In this document: positions 17,054 through 32,108 of the stretch, piece by piece
How positions within the stretch are numbered: the stretch's first letter is position 1
How the letters are laid out: every line of letters begins with the position of its first letter
DNA from: Eriocheir sinensis
Taxonomy: Eukaryota > Arthropoda > Malacostraca > Decapoda > Varunidae
Assembly (NCBI RefSeq): GCF_024679095.1
Contig: NW_026111184.1
Span: 1 to 64,000 of the forward strand
DNA length: 64,000 nt
Direction: 5' to 3'
Notes under the pieces: generated by a model
Databases searched by the model: none
What the model saw: the letters and a program-made list of their open reading frames with translations, nothing else
What the model was told of the DNA's origin: nothing
Position numbers and translations under genes: made by a program

Positions 17054-18664
17054 GAAAATAGATATACAAAATATACAAAAAATAAACTAAATTTGTATTG
17101 AAATATATATACAAAATACATAAAATAATGTAAATTTGTATCAAAATATTTTAACAGATGCGCATAAAATAACGTAAATTTGTTTTAAAATATACAAAAT
17201 ACACATTAAATAACGTAAATTTGTATAAAAAAATATATACAAAACACAAATAGAATAATGTAAAATAATGTAAATTTGTATGAAAATAAAGAAGCAAAAT
17301 ACCCATAAAATAACGCATTTTTTTTATAAAAATATATATACAAAAATAAACATAAAAAAATTAATTTGTATTAAAATAAATATACAAAATACACATACAA
17401 TAAGGTAAATCTGTATTGAAATAGATATGCAAAATACATATAAAACAATGTACATTTGTTTCAAAATATGTATACGAATACACATAAAATAACGTAGATT
17501 TGTATAAAATATATATACAAAATACACATAAAATGAAGTAAATACGTATAAAAAATGTATACAAAATACACATAAAATAATGTAAATTCATATCAAAATA
17601 AATAAACAAAATACCAATAAAAGAATGTGTATTTGTATAAATATAAATATACAAAATACACATAAAATAACGTAAATTTGTATAAAACTATATACAAAAA
17701 TACATAGAAGTAATTAAATTCGTATGAAAATAGATATACAAAATACAGATAAAATAAGCTAAATTTGAATTGAAATGTATATACAAAATACATAAAATAA
17801 TGTAAATTTGTATCAAAATATTTATAAAAATACATATAATAACGTAAATTTGTTTAAAAATATATAAACAAAATACACATTAAGTAATGTAAATACGTAT
17901 AAAAAATATGTACAAAATACACATATAATCATGTAATTCGTATCAAACTAAATAAACAAAATAGCAATAAAATAATGTAAATTTGTATGAGATAATATAT
18001 ACAAATACATATAAAATAACGCTAATTTCTATAAAAATATATGTCCAAAAATGATCGTAAAATAAAGTAACTTTGGATAAAAATATATATACAAAACACA
18101 CATTAAATAATGTAAATGCGTACATAAAATAACCTAAATTTGTATAAAACTATATACAAAAATACACAAAAAAAATTTAAATTTGTATGAAAAGAAATAA
18201 ACAAAATACACATAAAATTAGGTTAATTTCTATTGAAATACATATACAAAATACACATAAAATAATGTAAATTTGAAAGAAAATATATAAACAAATACAC
18301 ATATAATAACATAAATTTGTATGAAATATATATACAAAATACACATTAAATAATGTAAATATGTATAAAAAATATATATACAAAACACAAATAGAATAAT
18401 GTAAAATCGTATCAAAATATATACACAGAATATTAATAAAATAATGTAAATTTGTATGAAAATTAAGATGCAAAATACCTATAAAATAACGAATTTTTTT
18501 ATAAAATTATTGATACCAAAATACACATAAAATATTTGAATTTGAATCAAAATAAATATACAAAATGCACATACAATAAGGTAAATTTGTATTGAAATAG
18601 ATATGCAAAATATATATAAAATAATGTAAATTTGTTTCAAAATATATATGCGAATACACATTAA
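17054..18664 (-). repeat. Satellite block, A-rich reading, about 1.6 kb
   Basis: About 35 monomers. It matches 58814-60000 by private words: ACAGATGCGCATAAAATAA (17155 and 58915) and GTCCAAAAATGA (18042 and 59810). The AAGATGC subtype lies near 18466. The direction flips at about 18664, after GCGAATACACATTAAC. Confidence 0.88.
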
Positions 18665-20072
18665 CATACATTATTTTATGTGTATTTTGAACATATATTT
18701 GATTACAAATCTACCTTATTTTATGTTTATTTTGTATGTGTATTTTGTATATATATATTTATCCAAATACACATTCTTTTATTGGTATTTTTTTATTTAT
18801 TTTAATTCGAATTTACATTATTTTATGTGTATTTTGTATACATTTTTTTATACGTATTTACTTAATTTTATGTGTATTTTGTATATATATTTTTATAGAA
18901 ATCTATGTTTTTTTATTTGTATTCGTATATATATTTGAAACAAAGTTACATTGTTTAATATGTATTTTAGCATATGTCTTTCAATACAAATTTACCTAAT
19001 TGTATGTGCATTTTGTATATTTATTTCAATACAAATTTAAATATTTTATGTGTATTTTGGTATATATATTTTTATAAGAAATGCGCTATTTCATGAGAAT
19101 TTTGCATCTTTATTTTCATACAAATTTACATTATTTTATTAATATTCGTTGTATTTATTTTGATACGATTTTACATTATTCTATTTGTTTTTTATATATA
19201 CTTTTTATACATATTTACATTATTTAATGTGTATCTTGCATATATTTTATACAAATTTATTATCTATTATCTATTTTCATACAAATACACATTCTTTTCA
19301 TGATATTTTGTTTATTTGACACGAATTTACATTATTTGATATGTATTTTGTATATATATTTTTATACGTATTTACATAATTTCATATGTATTTTGTATAT
19401 ATATTTCTATAGATATCAACTTTATTTTATGTGTATTCGTATATATATTTTGAAACAAATTTACATTGTTTTATATGTATTTTTGAATATCTCTTTCAAT
19501 ACAAATTTACCTTACTGTATATGCATTTGGGAATTTTCCATCTTTATTTTCATTCAAATTTACATTATTTTATTGATATTCTGTGTATTTATTTGGATAC
19601 GATTTTACATTATTCTATTTATTTTTTGTATATATTTTTTTATACACATTTACATTATTTAATGTGTATCTTGCATATATATTTTATACAAATTTACGTT
19701 ATTTTAAGTTTATTTGTTTATATATTTTCATTCAAATTTACATTATTTGATGTGTATTTTGTATATGTATTTCAATACAAATTTACCTAATTTTATGTGT
19801 ATTTTGTATATTTCTTTTCAAACAAATTTAAATTATTTTTTTGTATTTTTGTATATAGTTTTATACAAATTTAGGTTATTTTATGTACGCATTTACATTA
19901 TTTAGTGCGTGTTTTGTATATATATTTATATGCAAATTTACTTTATTTTATGTGCATTTTTGTACATATATTTATATAGAAATTTGCGTTATTTAATGTG
20001 TATTTGTATATGTTTTCTCATACAAATTTACATTATTTTATTGCTATTTTGTTTATTTATTTTGATACGAAT
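18665..20072 (+). repeat. Satellite block, T-rich reading, about 1.4 kb
   Basis: About 31 monomers. It contains a private deletion word, ATTATCTATTATCTATTTTC (about 19259), echoed near 57798, and the ATCTTGCATATA subtype. The stretch 19195-20072 is paralogous to 57735-58813, and the middle part is the reverse complement of 41.56-42.12 kb and 45.36-45.9 kb. Confidence 0.88.
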
Positions 20073-20450
20073 GAAAATAGATACATTAAATAATGTAAAT
20101 ATGTATAAAAAAATATAAATACAAAATACATAAACAATAAATAAATAAATAAACAGAATATCAATAAAATAATGTAAATTTGTATGAAAATAAAGATGCA
20201 AAATACCCATATTATAACGCATATTTGCATAAAAATATATATACAAAAATACACATAAAATAATTTAATTTGTATTAAAATAAATATACAAAATGCACAT
20301 ACAATAAAGTAAATTTGTATTGAAATAGATATGCAAAATACACATAAATAATGTAAATTTGTATCAAAATATATATACGAATACACATAAAATAGAGTAA
20401 ATTTCTATGAAAATATACATACACAATACATATAAAATGATATAAATACG

Positions 20451-20579
<129 letters not shown>

Positions 20580-21175
20580 AATACACCTAAATAATGTAAA
20601 TTCGTATCAAAATAAATAAACAAAATTCCGATAAAAAACGTATATTTGTGGGAAAATAAATATACAAAATACACATAAAATAGCGAAAATTTGTATAAAA
20701 ATATATACAAAAAAAAACACGAAAATAATATCAATTTGTATGAAAATTGATATACAAAATACACATATAATTACTTAAATTTGTACTTAAATACATGTAC
20801 AAAATACACATAAAATAATGTAAATTTGTATGAAATGAAAACAAGTACACATAAAATAAGGTACATTTGTATAAAATATATATACAAAATACACATAGAA
20901 TAATGTAAAATCGCATCAAAATAAGTACACAAAATATCAATAAAATAATTTAAATTTGTATGAAAATAAAGATACAAAATACCGATAAAATAAAGCATAT
21001 TTAAAAAAAATACATATACAAAAATACACATAGAATAATTAAATTTGTATTAAAATTAATATACAAAATGCACATACTATAAGGTAAATTTGTATTGAAA
21101 AAAAATGCAAAATACACATAAAACAGTGTAAATTTGTTTCAAAATATATAAACGAATACACATAAAATAACGTAG

Positions 21176-21328
<153 letters not shown>

Positions 21329-22325
21329 AAATACACATGAAATGATGTAAATACGTATAAAAATATATATACAAAATACACATAGAATAATGTAAAATTG
21401 TTTAAAAAAAAAAACAGAATATAAATAAAATAATGTAAATTTGTATGAAAATAAAAATGCAAAAGACCCATAAAATAAAGCATATTTTTATAAAAATACA
21501 TATACAAAAATATACATAGCATAATTAAATTTGTATTAAAATTAATATACATAATGCATATACAATAAGGTAAATTTGTATTGAAAAAAAATGCAAAATA
21601 CACATAAAACAGTGTAAATTTATTTCAAAATCTATATACGAATACTCAAAAATCAACGTAGATTTCTATAGAAATATATATACAAAATACACATCAAATG
21701 ATGTAAACACGTATAAAAATATATATATAAAATACACATTAAATAATGTAAATTCGCGTCAAAATAAATTGACAAAATATCAATAAAAGAATGTGTATTT
21801 GTATGAAAATAGATATACAATATACACATAAAATCACCTAAATTTGCATAAAACTATATACAAAAAAACGCAAAAATAATTTTAATTTGTATGAAAATAA
21901 ATAAACAAAAATTAGGTAAATTTGTATTTAAATACATATACAAAATACACATAAAATAATGTAAATTTGAATGAAAGTACATGAACAAATACACTTAAAA
22001 TAACGTAAATATGAATAAAAAAATATATACAAAACACAAATAGAATAATGTACAATCGTATTAAAATAAATACACAGAATATTAATAAAATAATGTAAAT
22101 TTGTATGAAAATAAAGAGGCGAAATACCCATAAAATAACGCATTTTTTTATTTAAAAAAATATATATACCAAAATACACATAAAAAAATTAAATTTGTAT
22201 TAAAATAAATATATAAAAAACACATACAATAAGGTAAATCTGTATCAAAATAAATAAACAAATTACCAATAAAAGAATGTGTTTTTGTATAAATATAAAT
22301 ATACATAATACACATAAAAAGTATT

Positions 22326-25300
22326 ATATAAATTTACGTTATTTTATGCGTATTTTTTATATTTATATTTATACAAATACACATTCTTTTATTGGTATTT
22401 TGTTTATTTATTTTGATACGAATTTACATTATTTTATGTGTATTTTGTATACATTTTTTTATACGTATTTACTTTATTTTACGTGTATTTTGTATATATA
22501 TTTTCATAGAAATCTACGTTATTTTATGTGTATTCGTATATATATTTTGAAACAAATTTACATAGTTTTATATGTATTTTGCATATCTATTTCAATACAA
22601 ATTTAAATTAGTGTATGTGTATTTTGTATAATTATTTTAATACAAATTAAAAAAAATTATGTGTATTTTGGTATATATATTTTTATAAGAAAATGTGTTA
22701 TTTTATGGGTATTTTTCTTCTTTATTTTCATACAAATTTATATTATTTTATTAATATTCTGAGTATTTATTTTGATACGATTTTACAATATTCTATTTGT
22801 GTTTTCTATATATTTTTTTATACATATTTACATTATTTGGTTTGTATTTTGTATATATATTTCATACAAATTTACGTTATTTTAAGTGTATTTGTTTATG
22901 TATTTTCATTCAAATCTACATTATTTTATGTGTATTTTGTATACTTATTTCATCAAAAATTTACCTAATTTTATGTGTATTTTGTATATTTATTTTCATA
23001 CAAGTTTAAATTATTTTTGTGTATTTTTGTATATATTTTTATACAAATTTAGGTTATTTTATGTGTATTTTGTATATATATTTTCATACAAATACACATT
23101 CTTTCATCGATATTTTGTTTACTTATTTTGACGCGAATTTACATTATTTAATGTGTATTTTGTATATATATTTTTATACGTATTTATATCATTTCATGTG
23201 TATTTTGTATATATATTTCTATAGAAATCTACGTTATTTTATGTGTGTTTGTATATATATTTTGAAACAAATTTACACTGTTTTATGTGTATTTTGCATA
23301 TTTTTTCAATACAAATTTTTCCTTATTGTATGTGCATTTTGTATATTAATTTTAATACAAATTTAATTATTCTATGTGTATTTTTGTTTATGTAATTTTA
23401 TAAAAATATGCTTTATTTTATGGGTATTTTGCATCTTTATTTTCAAACAAATTTACATTATTTTATTGATACTCTGTGTATCTGTTTTCGATACGATTTT
23501 ACATAATTCCATGTGTATTTTGTATATATATTTTATACAAATGTACGCTATTTTATGTGTAATTGTTTTTATTTCATACAAATTTACATTATTTTATGTG
23601 TATTTTGTACATGTATTTAAATACAAATTTAACTAATAATATGTGTATTTTGTATATCTATTTTCATACAAATTGATTTTTTTTTCGTGTATATATTTTT
23701 ATACAAATTTTTGCTATTTTATGTGTATTTTGTATATTTATTTTCCAAAAAATATACGTTCTTTTATCGGAATTTTGTTTATTTATTTTGATACGAATTT
23801 ACATTATTTTAGGGGTATTTGGTATATATATTTTTATACTTATTTACATCATTATATATGTATTTTGAATGAATATTTTCATAGAAATTTACTCTATTTT
23901 ATGTGTATTCGTATATATCTTTTGATAAAAATTTACATTATTTAAGTGTATTTTGCATATCTATTTTAATATAAATTTACTTTATTGTATGTGCATTATT
24001 TATATTTATTTTAATACAAATTTAATTATTTCATGTGTATTTTTGTATATTTATTTTTATTACATTTGCATTATTTTATTGATATTCTATTTATTTATTT
24101 ATATACGAGTTAATATTATTTTATGTGTATTTTGCATATATATTTTTTTATACATATTTACATTATATAATGTTTATTTTGTATATATATTTTATCCAAA
24201 TTTACGTCATTTTATGTGTATTTCTTTATATATTTTGTATATGTATTTCAATACAAATTTGCCTAATTTTATGTGTATTTTGCATATCTATTTTCAAACT
24301 AGTTTAACTTATTTTTGTGTATTTTTGTATATATTTTTATAAAAAATTTAGTTATTTTATTTGTATTTTGTATATATATTTTCCTACAAATATACACTCT
24401 TTTATTGGAATTTTGTCTATTTATTTTGATACGAATTTACATTATTTTATATTTTGAAACAAATTTTACACAAATTCATGTTATTTAATGTGTATTTGTA
24501 TAAATATTTTCATACAAATTTAGATGTGTATTTTGTATACATTTTTTTATACGTATTTACTTAATTTTATGTGTATTTTGTATATATATTTTTATAGAAA
24601 TCTACGTTATTTTGTGTATTCGTATATATATTTTTAAACAAATTTACATAGTTTTATATGTATTTTGCATATCTATTTCAATACAAATTTACCTTAATGA
24701 ATGTGCATTTTGTATATTTATTTTAATACAAATTTAAATATTTTATGTGTATTTTGGTACATATATATTTTCTAAAAAATGCGTTATTTTATGGGTATTT
24801 TGCATCTTTATTTTCATACAATTTTACATTATTTTATTAATATTCTGTGTATTTATTTTGATACGATTTTACCCTATTCTATTTGTGTTTTGTATATATT
24901 TTTTTCATTTATATTTGCATTAATTTGTCTTTTGTAAATATATTTTATACAAATTTACGTTATTTAAAGTGTATTTGTTTATATATTTTCATTCAAATTT
25001 ACATTATTTTATGTGTATTTTGTATATGTATTTCAATACAAATTTACCTAATTTTATGTGTATTTTGTATATTTATTTTCATACAAATTTAAATTATTTT
25101 TGTGTATTTTTGTATGTATTTTTTATATATATTTTTATAGAAAATTACGTTTTTTTATGTGTATTCGTATATATATTTTGAAATAAATTTACCTTGTTTT
25201 ATGTGTTTTGCATATCTATTTCAATACAAATTTACCATATTGTTTGTTCATTTTGTATAATAATTTTAATATAAATTTAATTATTTTATGTGTATTTTTG

Positions 25301-25452
25301 TATATGTATATTTATAAAAAAATATGCTTTATTTTATGGGTATTTTGCATCTTTATTTTCATACAAATTTACATTATTTTATTGACATTCTGTGTATTTA
25401 TTTTGATACAATTTTACATTATTCTATGTGTATTTTGTATATATATTTTATA
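22326..25452 (+). repeat. Satellite block, T-rich reading, about 3.1 kb
   Basis: About 69 monomers without a long TA tract, and the cleanest place to see the HOR. From the GGGTATTTTTC subtype at 22707 to GGGTATTTTGC at 23422 is 715 bp and contains the 16 subtypes in order. Later units are shorter, for example from about 24797 to 25338. A small deletion near 24450 fuses TTATATTTTGAAAC. Confidence 0.9.
22707..23421 (+). repeat. One complete 16-monomer higher-order repeat (reference unit)
   Basis: The unit runs from GGGTATTTTTC to just before the next GGGTATTTTGC. Diagnostic words in order include ATTAATATTCTGAG, TTACAATATTCTATTTG, CATATTTACATTATTTGG, TTTTAAGTGTATTTG, TTACCTAATTTTATG, TTATTTTTGTGTATTT, ACACATTCTTTCATCG, TTATACGTATTTATATC, CTATAGAAATCTACG, GTTTGTATATATATTTTG, CACTGTTTTATGTG, TTATTGTATGTGCATTTTG and ATTATTCTATGTG. 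Each word marks one monomer of about 45 bp. The same order recurs across the window, in both directions. Confidence 0.85.
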
Positions 25453-25715
25453 AAAATGTAAGCTAAATTTGAATTAAATCTATATACAAAATACATAAAA
25501 TAGTGTAAATTTGTATCAAAATATTTATACAAATACACATATAATAAAGTAAATTTTTAAAAAAATATATAAACAAAATACACATTAAAAAATGTAAATA
25601 CGTATAAAATAATATGTACAAAATACACATATAATCATGTAATTCGTATCAAAATAAATAAACAAAATACTAATAAAATAATGTAAATTTGTGTGAGAAA
25701 ACATATACATATACA
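25453..25715 (-). repeat. Short satellite block, A-rich reading
   Basis: About six monomers between TAAGCTAAATTTGAATT and GAGAAAACATATACATA. They belong to the second subtype series, which carries ATATAATCATGTAATTCG. Confidence 0.85.
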
Positions 25716-26361
25716 TATTTTTGCGTTATTTTATGTATATAGTTTTATATAGATTTACTTTATTTTATGTGCATTTTGTATATTTATATTTATAAAAATA
25801 CACATTCTTTTATTGGTATATTATTTATTTATATTTATACGAGCTTACATTGTTTTATGTGTATTTTGTATATTTTTTTTTATACGTATTAACTTAATTT
25901 TATGTGTATTTTGTATATGTATTTTTATAGAAATCTACGTTATTTTATGTGTATTCGTGTATATATTTTAAAACAAATTTACATCATTTTATATGTATTT
26001 TGCATATCTATTTCAATACAAATTTACCTTATTGTATGTGCATTTTGTATATTTATTTCAATACAAATTCAAATATTTTATGTGTATGTTGGTATCTATA
26101 ATTTATAAAAAAAATGCGTTATTTTATAGGTATTTTGCATCTTAATTTTCATACAAATTTACATTATTTTATTAATATTCTGTGTATATATTTTGATACG
26201 ATTTTACATTATTCTATTTGTGTTTTGTATATATATTTTTTATACATATTTACATTATTTAATGTATGTTTTGTATATATATTTCAAACAAAATTATGTT
26301 ATTATAAGTGTATTTGTTTATATATTTTCTTTCAAATTTACATTATTTTATGTGTATTTTG
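25716..26361 (+). repeat. Satellite block, T-rich reading, ending in a palindrome
   Basis: About 14 monomers in HOR order, with the GGTATTTTGCATCTTAATT subtype near 26137. It ends at a nearly perfect palindrome centred on 26362. Confidence 0.88.
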
Positions 26362-26391
26362 ACAAAATACACATAAAATAACGTAAATTTG
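26333..26391. repeat. Near-perfect 59-bp palindrome at a direction switch
   Basis: The two arms, 26333-26361 and 26363-26391, pair over 29 positions with one mismatch. The first 19 pairs out from the single central A (26362) are perfect. Each arm is part of one monomer, TTTACATTATTTTATG on the left and its mirror on the right. Such a site can form a hairpin on either strand or a cruciform. Confidence 0.85.
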
Positions 26392-28422
26392 TATAAAACT
26401 TTATACAAAAATACACAAAAGTAATTAAATTTGTATGAAAATAGATATACAAAAAATACACTTAAAATTTGCTAAATTTGAATTGAAATATATATACAAA
26501 ATTCATAATATAATGTAAATTTATATCAAACTATTTATACAAATACACATATAATAACGTAAATTTGTATAAAAATATATAAACAAAATACACATTAAAT
26601 AATGTAAATACGTATAAAAGATATGTACAAAATACACATATAATAATGTAATTCGTATCAAAATAAATAAACAAAATACCAATAAAGTAATGTAAATTTG
26701 TATAAGAAAACACATACAAAATACACATAAAAGAACGGAAATTTCTATAAAAATATATGTATAAAAATCACATAAAATAAAGTAAATTTGCATAAAATTA
26801 TATATACGAAACACACATTAAATAATGTAAATGCGTATAAAAATATGTATACAAAATACCTATGAAATAATCTAAATTCTTATCGAATTAAATTAACAAA
26901 ATACCAATAAAATAATGTAATTTTTCGATGGAAATTTATATAGAAAATACACATAAAATAACGTAAATACAAATACATATATACACATAAAATAATTTAA
27001 TATTAAATGAAATAAATATACAAAATAAACATAACATAAGGTAAATTTGTAATGAAATATATGTACAAAATACACATCAAATAATGTAAATTTATATGAA
27101 AATATATATACAAATACACATAAAATACCATGAATTTGTATAAAAATATATATTCAAAATGAATATTAAATAATGTAAATGCGTATAAAAATATATATAC
27201 AAAGTACATATAAAATAATGTAAATTCGTATCAAAATACCAATAAAATAATATATATTTGAATAAAAAGAAATTTACAAAATACACATAACAACTAATAT
27301 TTGTATTAAAATATATACAAAAATACATAGAAATAATTTGAATTTGTATGAAAATAGATATACAAGATACGCGTAAAAGTAGGTAAATTTCTTTTGAAAT
27401 ATATATACAAAATACCAATAAAATATTGTAAAATTGTGTCAAAATATATAAACAAATACACATAAAATAATGTAAATTTGTATGAAAATAATATACAAAA
27501 TACACATAGAATAAAGTTAATTCGTATCAAAATGAATGACAAGAATATCAATAAAATAATGTAAATTTGTATGAAAATAAAGATGCAAAATACCCATGAA
27601 ATAAAGCATTTTTTTAAATACATTTACACAATTAAATAATGTAAATTCGCGTCAAAATAAATAAACAAAATATCAATAAAAGAATGTGTATTTATATGAA
27701 AATAGATATACAAAATACACATGAAATAACATAAAAATAGTTTAAATTGGTATGAAAATAAATATACAAAATACACATAAAATTAGGTAAATTTGTATTT
27801 AAATACATACACAAAATACACTTAAAATAATGTAAATTTGAATGAAAATATATAAACAAATACACTTAAAATAACGTAAAATTGTATAAAATATATATAC
27901 AAAATACACATTAAATAATGTAAATATATATAAAAAAAAATATTTACAAAACAGAAATAGAATAATGTAAAATCGTATCAAAATGAATACACAGAATGTT
28001 AATAAAATAATGAAAATTTGTATGAAAACTAAGATGCAAAATAACCATAAAATACGCATTTTTCATAAAAATACACATACCAAAATACACATGAAATAAT
28101 TGAATTTGTATTAAAATAAATTTACAAGAAGCACATACAATACGGTAAATCTGTATTTAAATAGATATGCAGAATACATATAAACAATGTAAATTTGTTT
28201 CAAAATATATATACGAATACACATAAAATAAGGTAGATTTCTATAAAAATATATATACAAAATACACATAAAATTAAGTAAATACGTATAAAAAAATGTA
28301 TACAAAATACACATAAAATAATGTAAATTCGTATCAAAATAAATAAACAAAACACCAATACAAGAATGTATATTTGTATAAATATAAAAATACAAAATAC
28401 ACATTAAATAACGTAAATTTGT
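26362..28422 (-). repeat. Satellite block, A-rich reading, about 2.1 kb
   Basis: About 45 monomers with no long TA tract. The AAGATGC subtype lies near 27582 and 28031. A junction at about 27624 (CATTTACACAATTAAATAATG) joins non-adjacent subtypes, so there is an internal deletion. It ends with GTAAATT, three bases, AATTTAC at about 28414-28430. Confidence 0.87.
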
Positions 28423-30599
28423 AATTTACATTATTTTATTAATATTCTGTTTATTTATTTTGATACGATATAACATTATTCTTTGTTTATTTTGTATATA
28501 TATTTTTATACATATTAACATTATTTAATGTATATTTTGTATATATATTTTTTTCCAAATTTAAGTTATTTTGTGTATTTGTTTATATATTATCATACAA
28601 ATTTACATTATTTTATGTGTATTTTGTATATGTATTTCTATGCAAATTTGCCTAACTTTGTGTATTTTGCATATCTATTTTCAAACAAATTTAAATTATT
28701 TTTTTGTATTTTTGTATTCATTTTTATACAAATATGAGTTATTTTATTTGTATTTTGTATATATATTTTCCTACAAACATACATTCTTTTATTGGAATTT
28801 TGTTTATTTATTTTGATACGAGTTTACATTATTTTATGTGTATTTTGTATAAATATTTTTCTACGTATTTACATTATTATATGTGTATTTTGTATATATA
28901 TTTTAATAAAAAATTACATTATTTTATAGTGTGTATTCGTATTCATTTTGATACAAATTTTATACAAATTCATGTTATTTTATGTATATTTGTATATATA
29001 TTTTCATAGAAATTTATATTATTTTATGTGAATTTTTACATATTTTTCATTACAAATTTACTTTATTTTATGATTATTTTGTATATTTATTTCATTCAAT
29101 CTCAAATTATTTGATGTGTATATTTGTATTTGTATTTACGTAATTTTATGTGTATTTTCTATATATATTTTCATCCAAAATTACATTATTTTATTGGTAT
29201 TTTCTTAATTTAACTCGATACGAATTTAGATTTCTTCATAGGTATTTTGTATACATATTTTATGTGTATTTTATATGTGTTTTCTCATACAAATTTATAT
29301 TATTTAATTGGTATTTTTTTTATTTTTTTTGATACGAGTTATATGATTATATGTATATTTTGTACATATTTTTTATATATATTTACATTATTTAATGTGT
29401 ATTTTGTTTATATATTTTTATACAAATTTACGTTATTATGTGTATTTGTATAAATATTTTGATACAAATTTACTTTATTTTATGTATTTTGTATATATAT
29501 TTCAATTCAAATTTAGCTTATTTTGTGTGTATTTTGTATATCTATTTTCATAAAATTTAATTACTACTGTGTATTTTTGTATATAATTTTATATAAATAT
29601 ACGTTATTTTATGTGTCTTTTGAATATTTACATTTATACAAATACACATTTTTCTACTGGTATTTTGTTTATATATTTTTCTACGTATTTACATTATTTT
29701 ATGTGTATTTTGTATATATATTTTCATAAAAAAATACGTTATTATATGTGTATTTGTATAAAAATTTTGATACAAATTTGCTTGTTTTATGTGTATTTTG
29801 TATATCTATTTTCATACAAATTTAATTACTTTTGTGCATTTTTGTATAAAGTTTATACAAATTTACGTTATTTTATGTGTATTTTGTGTGTCTATATTTA
29901 TACAAATACACATTCTTTTATTGGTGTTTTGTTTATTTATTTTGATACGAATTTACATTATTTTATGTGCATTTTGTATACATTTTTTATACGTATTTAC
30001 TTCATTTTGTGTGTATTTTGTATATATATTTTATTGAAATCTACCTTATTTTATGTGTATTCGTATATATATTTTGAAACAAATTTACATTGTTATATAT
30101 TTATTTTGCATATCTATTTCAATACAAATTTACCTTTTTGTATGTGCATTTTGTATATTTATTTTAATACAAATTCAAATATTTTATGTGTATTTTGGTA
30201 TATATATTTTTATAAAAAATGCGTTATTTTAATGGTATTTTGCATCTTAATTTTCATACAAACTTACATTATTTTATTAATATTCGGTGTATTTATTTTG
30301 ATACGATTTTACATTATTCTATATGTGTTTTGTAAATATATTTTTTGATACATATTTACATTTTTAATGTGTATTTTGTATAAATATTTTATACAAATTT
30401 ACGTTATTTTAAGTGTATTTGTTTATATATTTTCACTCAAATTTAATTATTATTTTATGTGTATTTTGTTTATGTATTTCAATACAAATTTTCCTAATTT
30501 TATGTGTATTTTGTATATTTATTTTCATACAAATTTTAATTATTTTTGTGTATTTTTGTATATAGTTTTATACAAATTTACTTTATTTTATGTATATTT
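28423..30599 (+). repeat. Satellite block, T-rich reading, about 2.2 kb
   Basis: About 48 monomers. Early units carry the series TTTTCCTACAAAC, TTATTGGAATTTTG and TAGTGTGTATTCG; later units return to the 16-subtype order (TTTTGCATCTTAATTTTC near 30237). The direction reverses at about 30599 in TATATTTCATAAAATAACG. Confidence 0.87.
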
Positions 30600-32006
30600 C
30601 ATAAAATAACGTAGATTTCTATAAAAATATATATACAAAATACACATAAAATAAAGTAAATACGTATAAAAAAATGTATACAAAATACACATAAAATAAT
30701 GTAAGCTCGTATCAAAATAAATAAACAAAATACTAATAAAAGAAAGTGTATTTGTATAAATATAAATATACAAAATACACATAAAATAACGTAAATTTAT
30801 ATAAAACTATATACAAAAATCCACAGAAGTAATTAAATTAGTATGAAAATAAATATACAAAATAGACATAAAATAAGCTAAATTTGAATTGAAATATATA
30901 TACAACATACATAAAATAATGTATATTTGTATCAAAATAATTATTCAAATACACATATAATAACGTAAATTTGTATAGAAATATGTAAACAAAATACACA
31001 TTAAATAATGTAAATACGTATAAAAAAATATGTACAAAATATAAAAAAAATTATGTAATTCGTATCAAAATAAATAAACAAAATACCAATAAAATAATGT
31101 AAATTTATATGAGAAAACATATACAAAATACACATAAAATGACGCAAATTTAAAAAAAAAAATATATGTACAAAAATGCACATAAATTAAACTAAATTTG
31201 CATAAAAATAAATATACAAAACACACATTAAATAATGTAGATGCGTATAAAAATATGTATACAAAATACCTATGAAATAATCTAAATTCGTATCGAATTC
31301 AATTAACAAAATACCAATAAAATAATGTAATTTTGGATGTAAATATATATAGAAAATACACATAAAATAACCTAAATACAAATACAAATATACACATTAA
31401 ACAATTTAAAATTGAATTAAATAAATATTCAAAATAAACATAAAATAAAGTAAATTTCTAATGAAATATATGTAAAAATGCACATAAAATAATGTAAATT
31501 TCTATGAAAATATATATACAAATACACATATAATAGCATGAATTTGTATAAAATTTGTAACAAATTATATACGAATACTCACAATAAAATAAGGTAAATT
31601 TTTATGAGAATATATATACAAAATACACATAAAATAATGTAAATACGTAGAAAAATATATATACAAAATACACATAAAATAATGTAAATTCGTATCAAAA
31701 TAGATAAACAAAATTCCAATAAAAGAATGTATATCTCTAGGAAAATATATATACAAAATAAAAATGAAATAACTAAAATTTGTAAAGAAATATATACAAA
31801 AATACACAAAAATATTTTAATTTTGTTTGAAAATAGATATGGAAAATACACATAAAATTAGGCAAATTTGTATCAAATACATATACAAAACCCACATAAA
31901 ATAATATAAATTTGTATGAAAATATATAAACAAATACACATAAAATAACGTAAATTTGAATAAAATATATATACAAAATATACATTAAATAATTTAAATA
32001 CGTATA

Positions 32007-32108
<102 letters not shown>

